DNA of 63,155 nt, taken from the NCBI GenBank assembly GCA_031262205.1, contig JAISID010000020.1, positions 1-63,155 of the forward strand. The letters run 5' to 3'. A program made the translations under genes and the position numbers. The notes under the pieces are model-generated. The model had not been told where the DNA came from and did no database searches. It was given only the letters and a program-made list of their open reading frames with translations. Positions 44,790 through 54,011 of this stretch are shown here, in pieces; positions within the stretch are counted from its first letter, which is position 1, and each line of letters opens with the position of its first letter. This DNA comes from Holosporales bacterium (lineage in GTDB: Bacteria > Pseudomonadota > Alphaproteobacteria > RUG11792).

Positions 44790-44946
44790 CCCCCCAATAA
44801 TATTTATCTTTTGGAACGAGAGAAACGAGACCGATTTATAAAGCGTCTTGTCAAGGGCTTTAGAGCTGAGCAAAGCGAAGCGTCCCTTGACAAGCTGCGC
44901 GTGATAAATCGGTATAATCGAAGGAGCCAAAAGAAAAATATTATAG
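44790..44946 (-). repeat. Family A palindromic repeat, copy A4 (reverse)
   Basis: It is the reverse complement of copies A1-A3, reading AATAATATTTATCTTTTGG at 44796 and CCAAAAGAAAAATATTATA at its other end, with CCGATTTATA/TGATAAATCGG and CTTGTCAAGGG/CCCTTGACAAG. Related flank extends left to about 44700 (CGGCGTTAAC). Confidence 0.87.
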
Positions 44947-45100
44947 TTATAATTTAACGTTAATATCAAACTATACCAGAACTTCAGTTGTAATAAATCA
45001 CATGAAAATATAACGGTTTTCATAAAAGAGTCTCCCTTCTAACCCGCCGATATTTATGATAAGCTAAGCTACGAGTTCGCTGTAAAAAGCATATAAACAT

Positions 45101-46639
45101 ATGAAAACTATCTTCATTACCACGCCTATATATTATGTAAATGCAAAACCGCACATTGGCCACGCTTATACAACCGTCGTCTGCGACGTATTTGCAAGGT
45201 TTTGCCGAATGACGGGCTTCGATGTAAAGTTTTCAACTGGGACGGACGAACACGGTAAAAAGATTGAACAGAGCGCAAACAATTCTAATATAGAGCCTCA
45301 AAAATTCACGGACGATATATCGAAGTTGTTCAAAGACTTGCTTGGATATCTCAACATAACTAACGATGATTTTATAAGAACTACCGAACTACGGCACAAA
45401 AAAACCGTGTCGCATTTTTGGAATCTATTAAAAGAAAAAGGATATATATACCTCGGCGAATATTCCGGTTGGTACGACATGAAGAACGAAGCGTACTTCG
45501 CGGAAAACGAGTTAATCGACGGGAAATCTCCTCTTGGAGGAGACGTTCAATATATGACGGAAAAATGTTATTTTTTCAAACTATCCGCTTTTCAAGATCG
45601 ACTTTTGGATTTCTACGAAAAGAACCCCGATTTTATATACCCGACTCAACGAAAAAACGAAGTCGTAAGTTTTATAAAACAAGGGCTTAACGACCTGGCG
45701 ATTTCAAGGACTACGTTTAGTTGGGGCATCCCAGTTCCAGACGATCCGCAACATGTGGTATACGTATGGCTAGACGCCCTTACCAATTATCTTACCGTAA
45801 ACGGATATCCTGAAAACGAAGATCAAAATAACGATAAATATTGGCAAAACGTTATTCACTTTGTGGGCAAAGAAATCGTAAGATTCCACGCTCTGTATTG
45901 GCCGGCTTTCCTAATGGCGGCAAACATTAATCCGCCGAAACAAATCGTAGCTCACGGTTGGTGGCTCAGCGAAGGCGAGAAAATGTCTAAATCTGTAGGG
46001 AACGTTCAAGACCCAATTAAATATTGTAAACTGTTCGGCTCCGACGCCTTAAGATATTTCATGTTAAGAGAGCTGCCGTTTGGAATGGATGGGAACTTTT
46101 CGCTCGGCGGTTTCATAAATAGATACAATTCTGCGCTTGCAAATTCCTATGGGAATTTATGCAGCAGAGTATTCTCGTTTATTACAAAACGCCGCGACGG
46201 CCGCGTAACCAGACCAAATAATATGAAAGAGGAAGATATAACGTTCATAGACGAAGTCGACAAATCTTTAAGGGAGGCGATAAATCTTATCCAACAATAC
46301 GCTTTCAGCAAATATTTAGAAAAAATAGAACGCTCCATATCGCTCGCAAATCAATACGTCGATTATCAAAAGCCTTGGACGCTGAAGGAATCAGACCCAA
46401 AAAGAATGCAAGACGTCTTGTTTATTTTGGTCGAGCAAATTTATAAGATTACAAAGTTGTTATTCCCAGTAATTCCAATTGCGGCGGAAAAGGTTTTAAA
46501 ACAAATAAACCCCCGCTACGAATTGAAACTCGTAGAAGGGGAAAAAATACCGGACGACGTTATCATAAGCGAATTCGAACCGCTGTTTCCAAAGATCGAC
46601 GTAAAAGCCGAAAACTTCGACGTCTTCGCAAAGGAATAA
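45101..46639 (+). CDS. metG: Methionyl-tRNA synthetase
   Basis: This class I synthetase for initiator and elongator tRNA-Met has 512 residues. Motifs: TPIYYVNAKPHIGHAYT (HIGH), GTDEHGKKIEQSA, WLDALTNYL and KMSKSVGN. It lacks the zinc-knuckle Cys cluster and the C-terminal dimerisation domain, typical of the short alphaproteobacterial form. It stands alone between two family A repeats (44790 and 46926). Confidence 0.96.
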   Translation: MKTIFITTPIYYVNAKPHIGHAYTTVVCDVFARFCRMTGFDVKFSTGTDEHGKKIEQSANNSNIEPQKFTDDISKLFKDLLGYLNITNDDFIRTTELRHKKTVSHFWNLLKEKGYIYLGEYSGWYDMKNEAYFAENELIDGKSPLGGDVQYMTEKCYFFKLSAFQDRLLDFYEKNPDFIYPTQRKNEVVSFIKQGLNDLAISRTTFSWGIPVPDDPQHVVYVWLDALTNYLTVNGYPENEDQNNDKYWQNVIHFVGKEIVRFHALYWPAFLMAANINPPKQIVAHGWWLSEGEKMSKSVGNVQDPIKYCKLFGSDALRYFMLRELPFGMDGNFSLGGFINRYNSALANSYGNLCSRVFSFITKRRDGRVTRPNNMKEEDITFIDEVDKSLREAINLIQQYAFSKYLEKIERSISLANQYVDYQKPWTLKESDPKRMQDVLFILVEQIYKITKLLFPVIPIAAEKVLKQINPRYELKLVEGEKIPDDVIISEFEPLFPKIDVKAENFDVFAKE

Positions 46640-46925
46640 CTCTAACGCCGACAAATTAAATCTTTGAGCAAGACAAAATATAATGAAGAACAATTGGGAA
46701 TTAGCTTTGCATTATTTTATCTTTTAAATAGAATCTTGTCGGCGCGTAGTAGCGATTTGTCGGCGGATTACTAAAACTCCAGAGATTCTAAAAGATTTCC
46801 CCATATTTATAAACTGGTTATTGCTCGCATCCAGTAACGCTAGCATCAGTCGCCAAGAGTCCCTCCTCAAATTCCAAGATACCGGCGTTAATGAAAAGAG
46901 AAACCAGACTATAATACCAAACCTT

Positions 46926-47080
46926 CCCCAATAATATTTTTCTTTTGGAACGAGGATATCTCGACCGATTTATAAAGCGACTTGTCAAGGGCTATAGAGC
47001 GAACGAAGAGAAGCGTCCCTTGACAAGCTGCACGTGATAAATCGGTATAATCGAAGTACGCCAAAAGATAAATATTATAG
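46926..47080 (-). repeat. Family A palindromic repeat, copy A5 (reverse)
   Basis: It reads CCCCAATAATATTTTTCTTT at the left and CCAAAAGATAAATATTATAG at the right, with ACCGATTTATA/TGATAAATCGGT and CTTGTCAAGGG/CCCTTGACAAG inside. Similar flank runs left to about 46850 (GATACCGGCGTTAA). The rest of the 46640-47264 gap holds no gene I can support. Confidence 0.87.
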
Positions 47081-47264
47081 ATACATTGTAAATAAACTTA
47101 GGATTCTTACAACAGCGCTTGATAATAATTTCCCATGCTGAAAAGAACAAAATCATACGGCGAGGCGAAAACGTATACCTCTGGGTATTCAAACAGAATT
47201 TCTCTTAAAATATCGCAATAATTTATGGTATATGTAAACTACGATCTCGTAAATTACGGTAAAC

Positions 47265-48134
47265 ATGAAAAAGTGGATTTACTGCATCGCCGCAATGTGT
47301 ATGTTGTCGCTTAACGCTTTGGGAACAAGAATAACAACCGATTCTATCGTCGATATAAAAGAACAACTACAAGAAGCCGACGCCAATACGTGGGTAATTT
47401 TTGATTGCGACGACACGCTTATAAGAAACAAAGATCAGATATTAAGAAGAAAAAACGAACTTTTCCTAATGACCAACGCCGCAGCTCTAATCGCATTAAA
47501 AGGGATTTCGCCAAAGAAATTTAAAGAGATGGTAAAAACAGTATTGCAAACGGCCGAGCTGACTCTCGTTCACGACGACTTGCCCAAAATAGTAAAAAAC
47601 TTACAAGAAAAAGGAGTTAGAGTTTTAGTCCTCACGGCAATGGTAAACGAACGATTCGCAGCCGCTCAAGCACTCGATATTAGGATTAAAAAATTAAAAA
47701 GTTTCGGTTTTGATTTTTCAAAGGGTTGGGAAACGGTATCTAGAAAACCCTTCAAAAAACCGTCGAAAGAATCCCCTCGTTACAGACATGGAATCCTCTG
47801 CTCGGAGAAAAGACGCAAAGGAGAGGCGTTAAAATCATTCGTTAAACTGTCTTCTAAGAAACCGTCTAAAATTATCTTCGTAGACGATATAGAAAAAAAC
47901 TTAGAAGACGTTGAAAAGGCCGCGAAAGAACTTGGAATTAAATTCACCGGAATACTATATACGGCCGCTAGCCGTCCTCTTCCAAACGAACTGCCGTTTT
48001 CAGAAGAAATAGGAAAGTTCCAGTTAGAATACATTTGCGATACGGGGAAATGGTTATCCGACGAAAAAGCGAGCCGCAAGATTCTTGAGCGGAGTTCTAA
48101 TATAACAGACGCATCCGATAACAAGAACCGTTAA
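47265..48134 (+). CDS. Exported HAD-like protein (DUF2608)
   Basis: The 289-residue protein has a signal peptide (KWIYCIAAMCMLSLNALGT) and HAD motifs I VIFDCDDTLIRNKD, II VLVLTAM, III Lys in KGEALKSF and IV IIFVDDIEKNLEDV. This fits DUF2608, an exported HAD group found mainly in intracellular bacteria. A phosphatase acting in the periplasm or host is likely. Its last 81 bases overlap the end of the convergent PAP2 gene. Confidence 0.85.
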   Translation: MKKWIYCIAAMCMLSLNALGTRITTDSIVDIKEQLQEADANTWVIFDCDDTLIRNKDQILRRKNELFLMTNAAALIALKGISPKKFKEMVKTVLQTAELTLVHDDLPKIVKNLQEKGVRVLVLTAMVNERFAAAQALDIRIKKLKSFGFDFSKGWETVSRKPFKKPSKESPRYRHGILCSEKRRKGEALKSFVKLSSKKPSKIIFVDDIEKNLEDVEKAAKELGIKFTGILYTAASRPLPNELPFSEEIGKFQLEYICDTGKWLSDEKASRKILERSSNITDASDNKNR

Positions 48135-48884
48135 GGCTTCTTGAAACAGAGTAATTGGGGTTATCCGCGCCGCAATAAAAAAATTAAATAACAGAAAACC
48201 CGCAGCCATAATTAGTTTGGCATATGGTCTCGGTCGTTCCGCGTCTTTAAGAAACTCAAAGTTTTTAAAAAACCCAAAATTTTTGAGAAACCCAAAAGAC
48301 GGTCGCCAGGTTGAGAACGTACAAAAACTTAAAAGAACAATATATAGGGAACAGCATAATTTAAAAAAGGCCGCGTCCTTCATCGCGTATATCGTCGCTG
48401 AAAATACTGTTGAAAGAATAAGCGTTATCGAAACCATCGCATCGTTCTCAAGTTTCGCTCTAGCATACTTATAAACGGCGATAAAAGAACAAGAAAACAA
48501 AGGCGTTAATATCACGTCTCTAGCATAGTGATATCCCGCTAAAACAATGCATGTTCCAATCGTTATTAACAAAAGACAAAGCGCAAGCCTAACCGCCGTA
48601 TTTTTGTTTGCCGTTATCAGCCAGACGTAAAACGCCGTTTGAAAATTCATATGTCCGCTGGGAAAGCCGTACCCCGTTCCCGGACACGTTTCAGGCAATG
48701 GAAACTTAAAAACATTTTTCAAAATGAAATTATACATCATCGTTAAAATGAGAACGCAGATCAGATCAAAATAGCAATGCTCTTTCTTCGAGAAAATAAA
48801 CATAAAAACCAAGAAGGCAAAGACTGCATATGGATTATTTACTATATGTAAAAAACTTTTCGCAAATAGCGTTAAATCAATCAT
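48054..48884 (-). CDS. PAP2-family membrane phosphatase
   Basis: The 276-residue protein has about six helices and the PAP2 motifs PSGH in GYGFPSGHMNFQTAFYVW and the His-x-x-x-Asp of AGYHYARDVIL. The Lys/Arg motif (KxxxxxxRP) is poorly preserved before PSGH. Substrates may be undecaprenyl diphosphate, lipid A or phosphatidic acid. A locally repetitive stretch LKNFGFFKNFEFLKDAERP (about 200-220) is unusual. Its 3' end overlaps the DUF2608 gene tail to tail. Confidence 0.82.
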   Translation of the reverse strand: MIDLTLFAKSFLHIVNNPYAVFAFLVFMFIFSKKEHCYFDLICVLILTMMYNFILKNVFKFPLPETCPGTGYGFPSGHMNFQTAFYVWLITANKNTAVRLALCLLLITIGTCIVLAGYHYARDVILTPLFSCSFIAVYKYARAKLENDAMVSITLILSTVFSATIYAMKDAAFFKLCCSLYIVLLSFCTFSTWRPSFGFLKNFGFFKNFEFLKDAERPRPYAKLIMAAGFLLFNFFIAARITPITLFQEALTVLVIGCVCYIRTPLKNLAARFFVG

Positions 48885-49129
48885 AATCTCTCAGAACCTA
48901 GATTCTTGGCTAACCCGCGTTAATTATACCAGCAAATTATTGTGAATCATCCTTTAGCCTGCAGCTGAACAAACTAAAGTTCCTACAAATGAATTATCGT
49001 CGCGAAACTAAAACGGATTACGCTTAGTGTTTAAAATAATCCTTTCATAGGAGATCGCACGTCATGAAACGACTCCCCAGTTATCCGTGTCCTCTCCCCT
49101 AGCTTTAAAACCTTAAGAAACCATCCCGC

Positions 49130-50113
49130 TTATAAATTGCATATAGATTTAGCGGTTTGAACAATCTTATCCACGTTTGGCAACGCTAGATTCTCCAAAT
49201 TTTTAGCATACGGCATAGGAACGTCGGCCGTCGCTATTCTCCTAGGCTCGCAATCTAAATAGTCGAAAGCGTTCTCAACGACGACAGAAGTAATTTCAGA
49301 ACCGATTCCGCAAGAAAGCCAGCCTTCCTCAATATTAAGTATTCTTCCAGTCTTCTTCACCGATTCGATTATCGCGTTTTTATCGATCGGCCTAAGACTT
49401 ATTAAATTGACGACCTCCGCCGAAATGTCGTATTGCGTCTGCAATATCTCCGCCGCTTGCATAGCATGCTCGACGGATATTGAAAACGCCGTAATAGTTA
49501 TATCGCTTCCGCTTCGCATAATTATAGCTTTATCTAATGCAATCGGTTCCACGGCGCCTTCCGGCATTTCAAAACTCTTGCCATAAAGGATTTCGTGCTC
49601 TAAGAACACTACTGGATTATCGTCTCTTATCGCCGCCTTCAATAAAGCCTTCGCTTCAAAAGAGTTGTAAGGCGAAACAACCTTTAACCCTGGACAATGA
49701 GCGTACCAACTTGCAAAGCATTGCGAATGCTGAGCCGCAACGTTCCTAGGAGCGCCGTTAGGCCCTCTAAACACTATGGGACAATTAAGTTCCCCTCCAG
49801 ACATATAAAGCGTTTTGGCTGCGGAATTTACTATATGATCAATCGCCTGCATCGCAAAATTAAACGTCATAAACTCGACTATAGGACGAAGACCTCCAAA
49901 CGCCGCGCCGACTCCAATTCCCGTAAAGCCGTATTCCACAATCGGAGTATCGATAACTCTTTCGTCTCCAAATTCTTTTAGAAGGTCTTGGCTAGCCTTA
50001 TAAGCCCCTTGATATTGCCCGACTTCCTCGCCCATTAAAAATACGTTTGGATCGCGTCTCATCTCTTCGGCGATAGCGTCTCTAATCGCTAATCTAAACG
50101 AAAGGTTGCTCAT
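49130..50113 (-). CDS. pdhB: Pyruvate dehydrogenase E1 beta subunit
   Basis: E1 decarboxylates pyruvate with thiamine diphosphate. The 327-residue beta subunit shows MGEEVGQYQGAYKASQDLL, VIDTPIVEYGFTGIGVGAAF, RPIVEFMTFNFAMQAIDHIV and RGPNGAPRNVAAQHSQCFAS. It lacks the lipoyl domain some alphaproteobacterial E1-beta proteins carry. It overlaps the alpha-subunit gene by 4 bases. E2 and E3 genes are not in the window. Confidence 0.96.
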   Translation of the reverse strand: MSNLSFRLAIRDAIAEEMRRDPNVFLMGEEVGQYQGAYKASQDLLKEFGDERVIDTPIVEYGFTGIGVGAAFGGLRPIVEFMTFNFAMQAIDHIVNSAAKTLYMSGGELNCPIVFRGPNGAPRNVAAQHSQCFASWYAHCPGLKVVSPYNSFEAKALLKAAIRDDNPVVFLEHEILYGKSFEMPEGAVEPIALDKAIIMRSGSDITITAFSISVEHAMQAAEILQTQYDISAEVVNLISLRPIDKNAIIESVKKTGRILNIEEGWLSCGIGSEITSVVVENAFDYLDCEPRRIATADVPMPYAKNLENLALPNVDKIVQTAKSICNL

Positions 50114-51084
50114 AATGCTACGTCTCTTTCTAAAGCGGCGGCTTCCGGAACTTCGGATTTTATTGCAAATTCCGCCGCAGCGTTTACGATATCCGCAACT
50201 TCCGAGTCTATCTCAGTTATGTCTGTCTCGGGAATTGCAAAGTTTTTAATGAGTTCATTCTTGACTCTAGATACCGGGTCTCTAGTTTTTTTAACGTTTT
50301 CAACTTCCTCGCGAGTTCTATAAGTCGCTGGGTCGGATATTGAATGTCCTCTGTAGCGGTATGTATCCATGTGCAAGATAACTGGTCCTTCCCCTCCTCT
50401 AACTCGCTCAATAGCCTTTTTTGATTTAACAATCACGTCAAACACATCCATGCCGTCTATTAAAATCGTTTCAATGCCAAACGGGTCTCCTCGATTTTTT
50501 AAACCGTTCTTGCCAGCCGCAGCTCGACTTTCTGAAGTACCCAGGGCGTAACGGTTGTTTTCAAGGACAAACACAACAGGCAGTTTCCAAAGAGAAGCCA
50601 TATTAAAAGCCTCGTAAACTTGCCCTTGGTTTGCCGCTCCGTCTCCATAAAAGGTAAAAGAAACTCCGCCGTCTTTTTTATATTTGTGAGAAAGCCCAAG
50701 CCCGACGCCTATAGGAACCTGCGCTCCGACTATTCCGTTTCCTCCATAGAAACGATGCTCCTTGCTATACATATGCATAGAGCCGCCTTTCCCTTTAGAG
50801 CATCCTGCGGCTTTCCCGCAAAGCTCCGCCATCACGGCGTTGGGAGAAACGCCCAACGTTATCATATGAACGTGGTCTCTATAACTAGTGATTACGCTGT
50901 CTTGCGATTGCATATTATGAGAAAGCCCGACGATTACCGCCTCTTGCCCGATATATAAATGGCAAAATCCATAAATATGGCCTTGAGTATAAAGCGCTCC
51001 CACTCTTTCCTCAAAAACCCTCGCCAGCTTCAATTGACGATAAAGTTTCTTTACGGTCTCAAGATCAAACTCTTTAAAAGTCAT
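50110..51084 (-). CDS. pdhA: Pyruvate dehydrogenase E1 alpha subunit
   Basis: The 324-residue alpha subunit carries the thiamine-diphosphate motif GDGAANQGQVYEAFNMASLW and ENN in VFVLENNRYALGTSESR, plus YRGHSISDPATYRTREEV. The N-terminus, ELDLETVKKLYRQLKLARVF-like, is normal. It forms an operon with pdhB (ATGA overlap), feeding acetyl-CoA to the TCA cycle. Confidence 0.96.
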   Translation of the reverse strand: MTFKEFDLETVKKLYRQLKLARVFEERVGALYTQGHIYGFCHLYIGQEAVIVGLSHNMQSQDSVITSYRDHVHMITLGVSPNAVMAELCGKAAGCSKGKGGSMHMYSKEHRFYGGNGIVGAQVPIGVGLGLSHKYKKDGGVSFTFYGDGAANQGQVYEAFNMASLWKLPVVFVLENNRYALGTSESRAAAGKNGLKNRGDPFGIETILIDGMDVFDVIVKSKKAIERVRGGEGPVILHMDTYRYRGHSISDPATYRTREEVENVKKTRDPVSRVKNELIKNFAIPETDITEIDSEVADIVNAAAEFAIKSEVPEAAALERDVAL

Positions 51085-51200
51085 GCATTAAAAATTTTCT
51101 TTTATTATGTTCTTCATGATATAGCCGTCAAACGTCGTTGTCAATTTACAAGGCAAACCTCTCATCAGTCTGCGTTTGCTCCGCCGAAATTCCGTTGTTC

Positions 51201-51683
51201 CTAGCCGACCGATTCTAGAAGCAGACGCTGCTCGTCTCCCTCTCTTAAGCTATTTAGAATATATCTTAATCGCTCGACGCTTGCATCTACTAGTCTGTCT
51301 CCATAGGTTCTAACCATGGCGACATTTACGCAACCCGTTACGTCCTCCTCTGGATTCGTACTGAAAACTTGACACTGGTAAGTTTCGTCGCTTCGCTTAA
51401 TCATTATGGCAAGCAAAATTCGCAACGGCATATCGTTTGGATTTTTAAGAAATTCCTTGCATATCTCTTGAACAAGCTCAAACTTTTGCAGCGAGGTTCC
51501 AGTTTTTAGAATCCATACCGGCGTACAATCGCTTATGAATCTCGGCGTTATAGTTAAGTCTCGGTTAACAACAATTCTTAACGGCCAACCGCCGTTATCT
51601 TTCATTTCGCCGCCTGCAGCCGTTGCGACGTTATGGCAGGCCGCAGCGAATAAATACAATTTAATTATGCTTTTGATATTCAT
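51201..51683 (-). CDS. Small exported protein of unknown function
   Basis: The 160-residue protein has a signal peptide (IIKLYLFAAACHNVATAAGG) and a mature part with four Cys (for example FISDCTPVW, EICKEF and YQCQVF), possibly forming disulfides. I recognise no family. PLRIVVNRDLT near the start resembles PLRIFVNDILT of the exported protein at 34160. It is on the pdhAB strand, 116 bases downstream in coordinate but upstream in transcription. Confidence 0.6.
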   Translation of the reverse strand: MNIKSIIKLYLFAAACHNVATAAGGEMKDNGGWPLRIVVNRDLTITPRFISDCTPVWILKTGTSLQKFELVQEICKEFLKNPNDMPLRILLAIMIKRSDETYQCQVFSTNPEEDVTGCVNVAMVRTYGDRLVDASVERLRYILNSLREGDEQRLLLESVG

Positions 51684-51879
51684 ATTGTTCTTAAAGACAT
51701 TTTTATAATTATATTATAAAAACTACCGCAAAAATGCAACTTATAATGCAAAACGCGGCTATACATTCCATACTTAAAGGCTCGCATTCGCCAATATATC
51801 AAAAAACTCGCCCAAACGTTGACCTTTCATAGGATTCTATAGGATAATAAAATATCTAAAATAATTCAAAAAGGCTTGC

Positions 51880-52749
51880 GTGAAAGGCATAATACTGGCG
51901 GCGGGGTCTGGAACAAGGCTTTATCCCGCTTCTCTTCCCATTTCAAAAATATTGTTGCCAATCTACGATAAGCCCATGATTTATTATCCCTTATCAACTC
52001 TCATGCTTGCGGAGATTAGGGATGTTTTAATAATAACAAATCAATCGGATCACGCGGCTTTCAAAAGGCTCTTAGGGGACGGTTCTCACCTCGGCATAAA
52101 TATTCAATATTCTATCCAGCGCGTTCAACGCGGGATAGCCGACGCTTTCATAATAGCCGAGGAATTTATAAACCGGGAAAACGTCGTTCTTATTCTCGGA
52201 GACAACGTATTTTACGATCCGTCCTTTCCAACCCTACTAAAAAACATAATAAAGCGAAGCGACGGAGCCACAATCTTAGGACATAAAGTGAGCGATCCGA
52301 AAAGATTTGGAGTAGTTGAATTCGACGAAAATCGGAAGGTAATCTCGCTTGAAGAAAAACCTGAGAATCCCAAATCTTCGTATGCGGCCACAGGCTTGTA
52401 TTTTTACGACGACCGCGTCTGCGAATATGCGAAACAAGTCGTTCCGTCTAGCAGAGGCGAACTTGAAATCACAGACTTAAACAAAATATACATGCGAAAT
52501 GGAAAACTCGGCGTCGAACCTCTCGGCGACGAATTTACTTGGTTTGACACGGGAACCCACGATTCTATACTCCTGGCAAGCAACAAAATAAAAGAATTGG
52601 AATTAAAAAACAAAATGAAAATCGGTTGCATAGAGGAAATAGCGCTCAAGCAAAAATTCATTTCCGCCGAAGATTTAACGCGGAATATAAATAAATATAA
52701 AGACAACGGTTATTACGATTACCTTAAAGAGCTGGTTAAAAACTCATGA
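51880..52749 (+). CDS. rmlA: Glucose-1-phosphate thymidylyltransferase
   Basis: RmlA makes dTDP-glucose for rhamnose or other surface sugars. The 289-residue protein opens GIILAAGSGTRLYPASLPIS and KILLPIYDKPMIYYPLSTLM, with GDNVFY, EEKPENPKSSY and WFDTGTHDS. The start is GTG at 51880. rmlBCD are not here. Its last 4 bases overlap lolD. Confidence 0.94.
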   Translation: MKGIILAAGSGTRLYPASLPISKILLPIYDKPMIYYPLSTLMLAEIRDVLIITNQSDHAAFKRLLGDGSHLGINIQYSIQRVQRGIADAFIIAEEFINRENVVLILGDNVFYDPSFPTLLKNIIKRSDGATILGHKVSDPKRFGVVEFDENRKVISLEEKPENPKSSYAATGLYFYDDRVCEYAKQVVPSSRGELEITDLNKIYMRNGKLGVEPLGDEFTWFDTGTHDSILLASNKIKELELKNKMKIGCIEEIALKQKFISAEDLTRNINKYKDNGYYDYLKELVKNS

Positions 52750-53414
52750 TTTTAGAACTTCAAAACATAGGCGTAAAATTTAAATCCGGCGATTCGTTTA
52801 TCAATGTTTTAAACGACGTAAATTTCTCTATTAACAAAGGAGAAAGCGTTAGCCTTGTCGGCCCAAGCGGAACGGGAAAATCAACTTTGCTTCAAGTATC
52901 CGCTCTTCTCGAAAAACCGACGAGCGGAGAAGTCGTCGTACACGGAAAACGTACAAGCGATTTATCCGACGACGAAAGAACGAAAATCCGTCGTGAAAAT
53001 ATCGGATTCGTATACCAGTTTCATAACTTACTCCCCGAATTTTCCGCTTTGGAAAACGTTATGATTCCGTCTCTTATAAACAATACGCCTCGGGAAATCG
53101 CTAAGCAGAAAGCCTTAGACTTGCTTGATAAAGTCGATATGAGCCATAGAGCGAATCATAATTCAAAAACTCTATCGGGCGGAGAACAGCAAAGAATCGC
53201 TATCGCAAGAGCGTTAGCAAACGATCCAGACATAATAATTGCGGACGAGCCGACGGGGAATCTTGATCCGACCAATGCGGAAATAATCTTTAATCTGTTC
53301 CTTTCGCTTGTTAAAAACAATGGAGCTTCGCTCTTTATGGCGACTCATAACATTGAATTTGCAAAAAGATTAGATAGACTAGTCGCGATTTCCAACGGAA
53401 CAATTAATAATTAA
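52746..53414 (+). CDS. lolD: Lipoprotein-releasing system ATPase
   Basis: LolD powers LolCDE extraction of outer-membrane lipoproteins from the inner membrane. The 222-residue ATPase has Walker A GPSGTGKSTLLQ, LSGGEQQRIAIARAL and Walker B IIIADEPTGNLD, and the family YQFHNLLPEFSALENVMIP. MacB/FtsE-type ATPases are the alternative, but YQFHxLLPEFxALENVxxP is typical of LolD. lolC/lolE are absent; rmlA overlaps it by 4 bases. Confidence 0.88.
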   Translation: MILELQNIGVKFKSGDSFINVLNDVNFSINKGESVSLVGPSGTGKSTLLQVSALLEKPTSGEVVVHGKRTSDLSDDERTKIRRENIGFVYQFHNLLPEFSALENVMIPSLINNTPREIAKQKALDLLDKVDMSHRANHNSKTLSGGEQQRIAIARALANDPDIIIADEPTGNLDPTNAEIIFNLFLSLVKNNGASLFMATHNIEFAKRLDRLVAISNGTINN

Positions 53415-53490
53415 ATCTAAAATATTTACGGTCTTTTCTGATTAAAAGCAAATAACTCAAAAAACGTTATTCTTTAAATACGTAAATCGA

Positions 53491-53619
53491 TTACGCTAAA
53501 AAATCAATACGCAAAATATGCATTGCAACAATAAGAGCCGCCCATGCCCCGGCAGTTCTCCAAGATAGGAACAGCCTAATAGTCGGCTGTGTCTTAATGA
53601 TTTCTTCCTCAGAATGCAT
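53491..53619 (-). CDS. Possible 42-residue membrane protein
   Basis: A minus-strand frame reads MHSEEEIIKTQPTIRLFLSW, then a hydrophobic AGAWAALIVAMHI and ends RIDFLA. AAGAGG lies about 5 bases upstream of the ATG at 53619. A single helix with an acidic N-terminus fits small respiratory or stress-associated membrane peptides, but I recognise no family. The rest of 53415-54011 contains nothing else I can support. Confidence 0.45.
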   Translation of the reverse strand: MHSEEEIIKTQPTIRLFLSWRTAGAWAALIVAMHILRIDFLA

Positions 53620-54011
53620 ATAACCTCTTATTTCTTAGGCTAAAGAATATTTGCGCCTTCGAGGGGATTTCTAGATTATAATCACAACAGTCTTCAACCG
53701 CTATCTCCTCTTTTTTGCTATAATATTTACTTGAGAACTATTTCTTAGCGCTTCTTAGCATCATAACTTTTAAAATATGGTTGCAAACCATCCGAAATTC
53801 GGCGTTTACTCTATCGCATATGCTGAGGATTTAGCGGGCAACATCCGCGATGTTTAGCCATATCTGTATTATGACCGATATTTCCTTGAAACAACCTTTA
53901 ACTGCTTTTTTAATCTCCCGGCAGTATGCTTTTTTATACTAGGAAACAAGCCAAATAATAAATATTGACTGCTAATCTCATTCCAAAGACAACGTGAAAA
54001 CGACTGATTCA

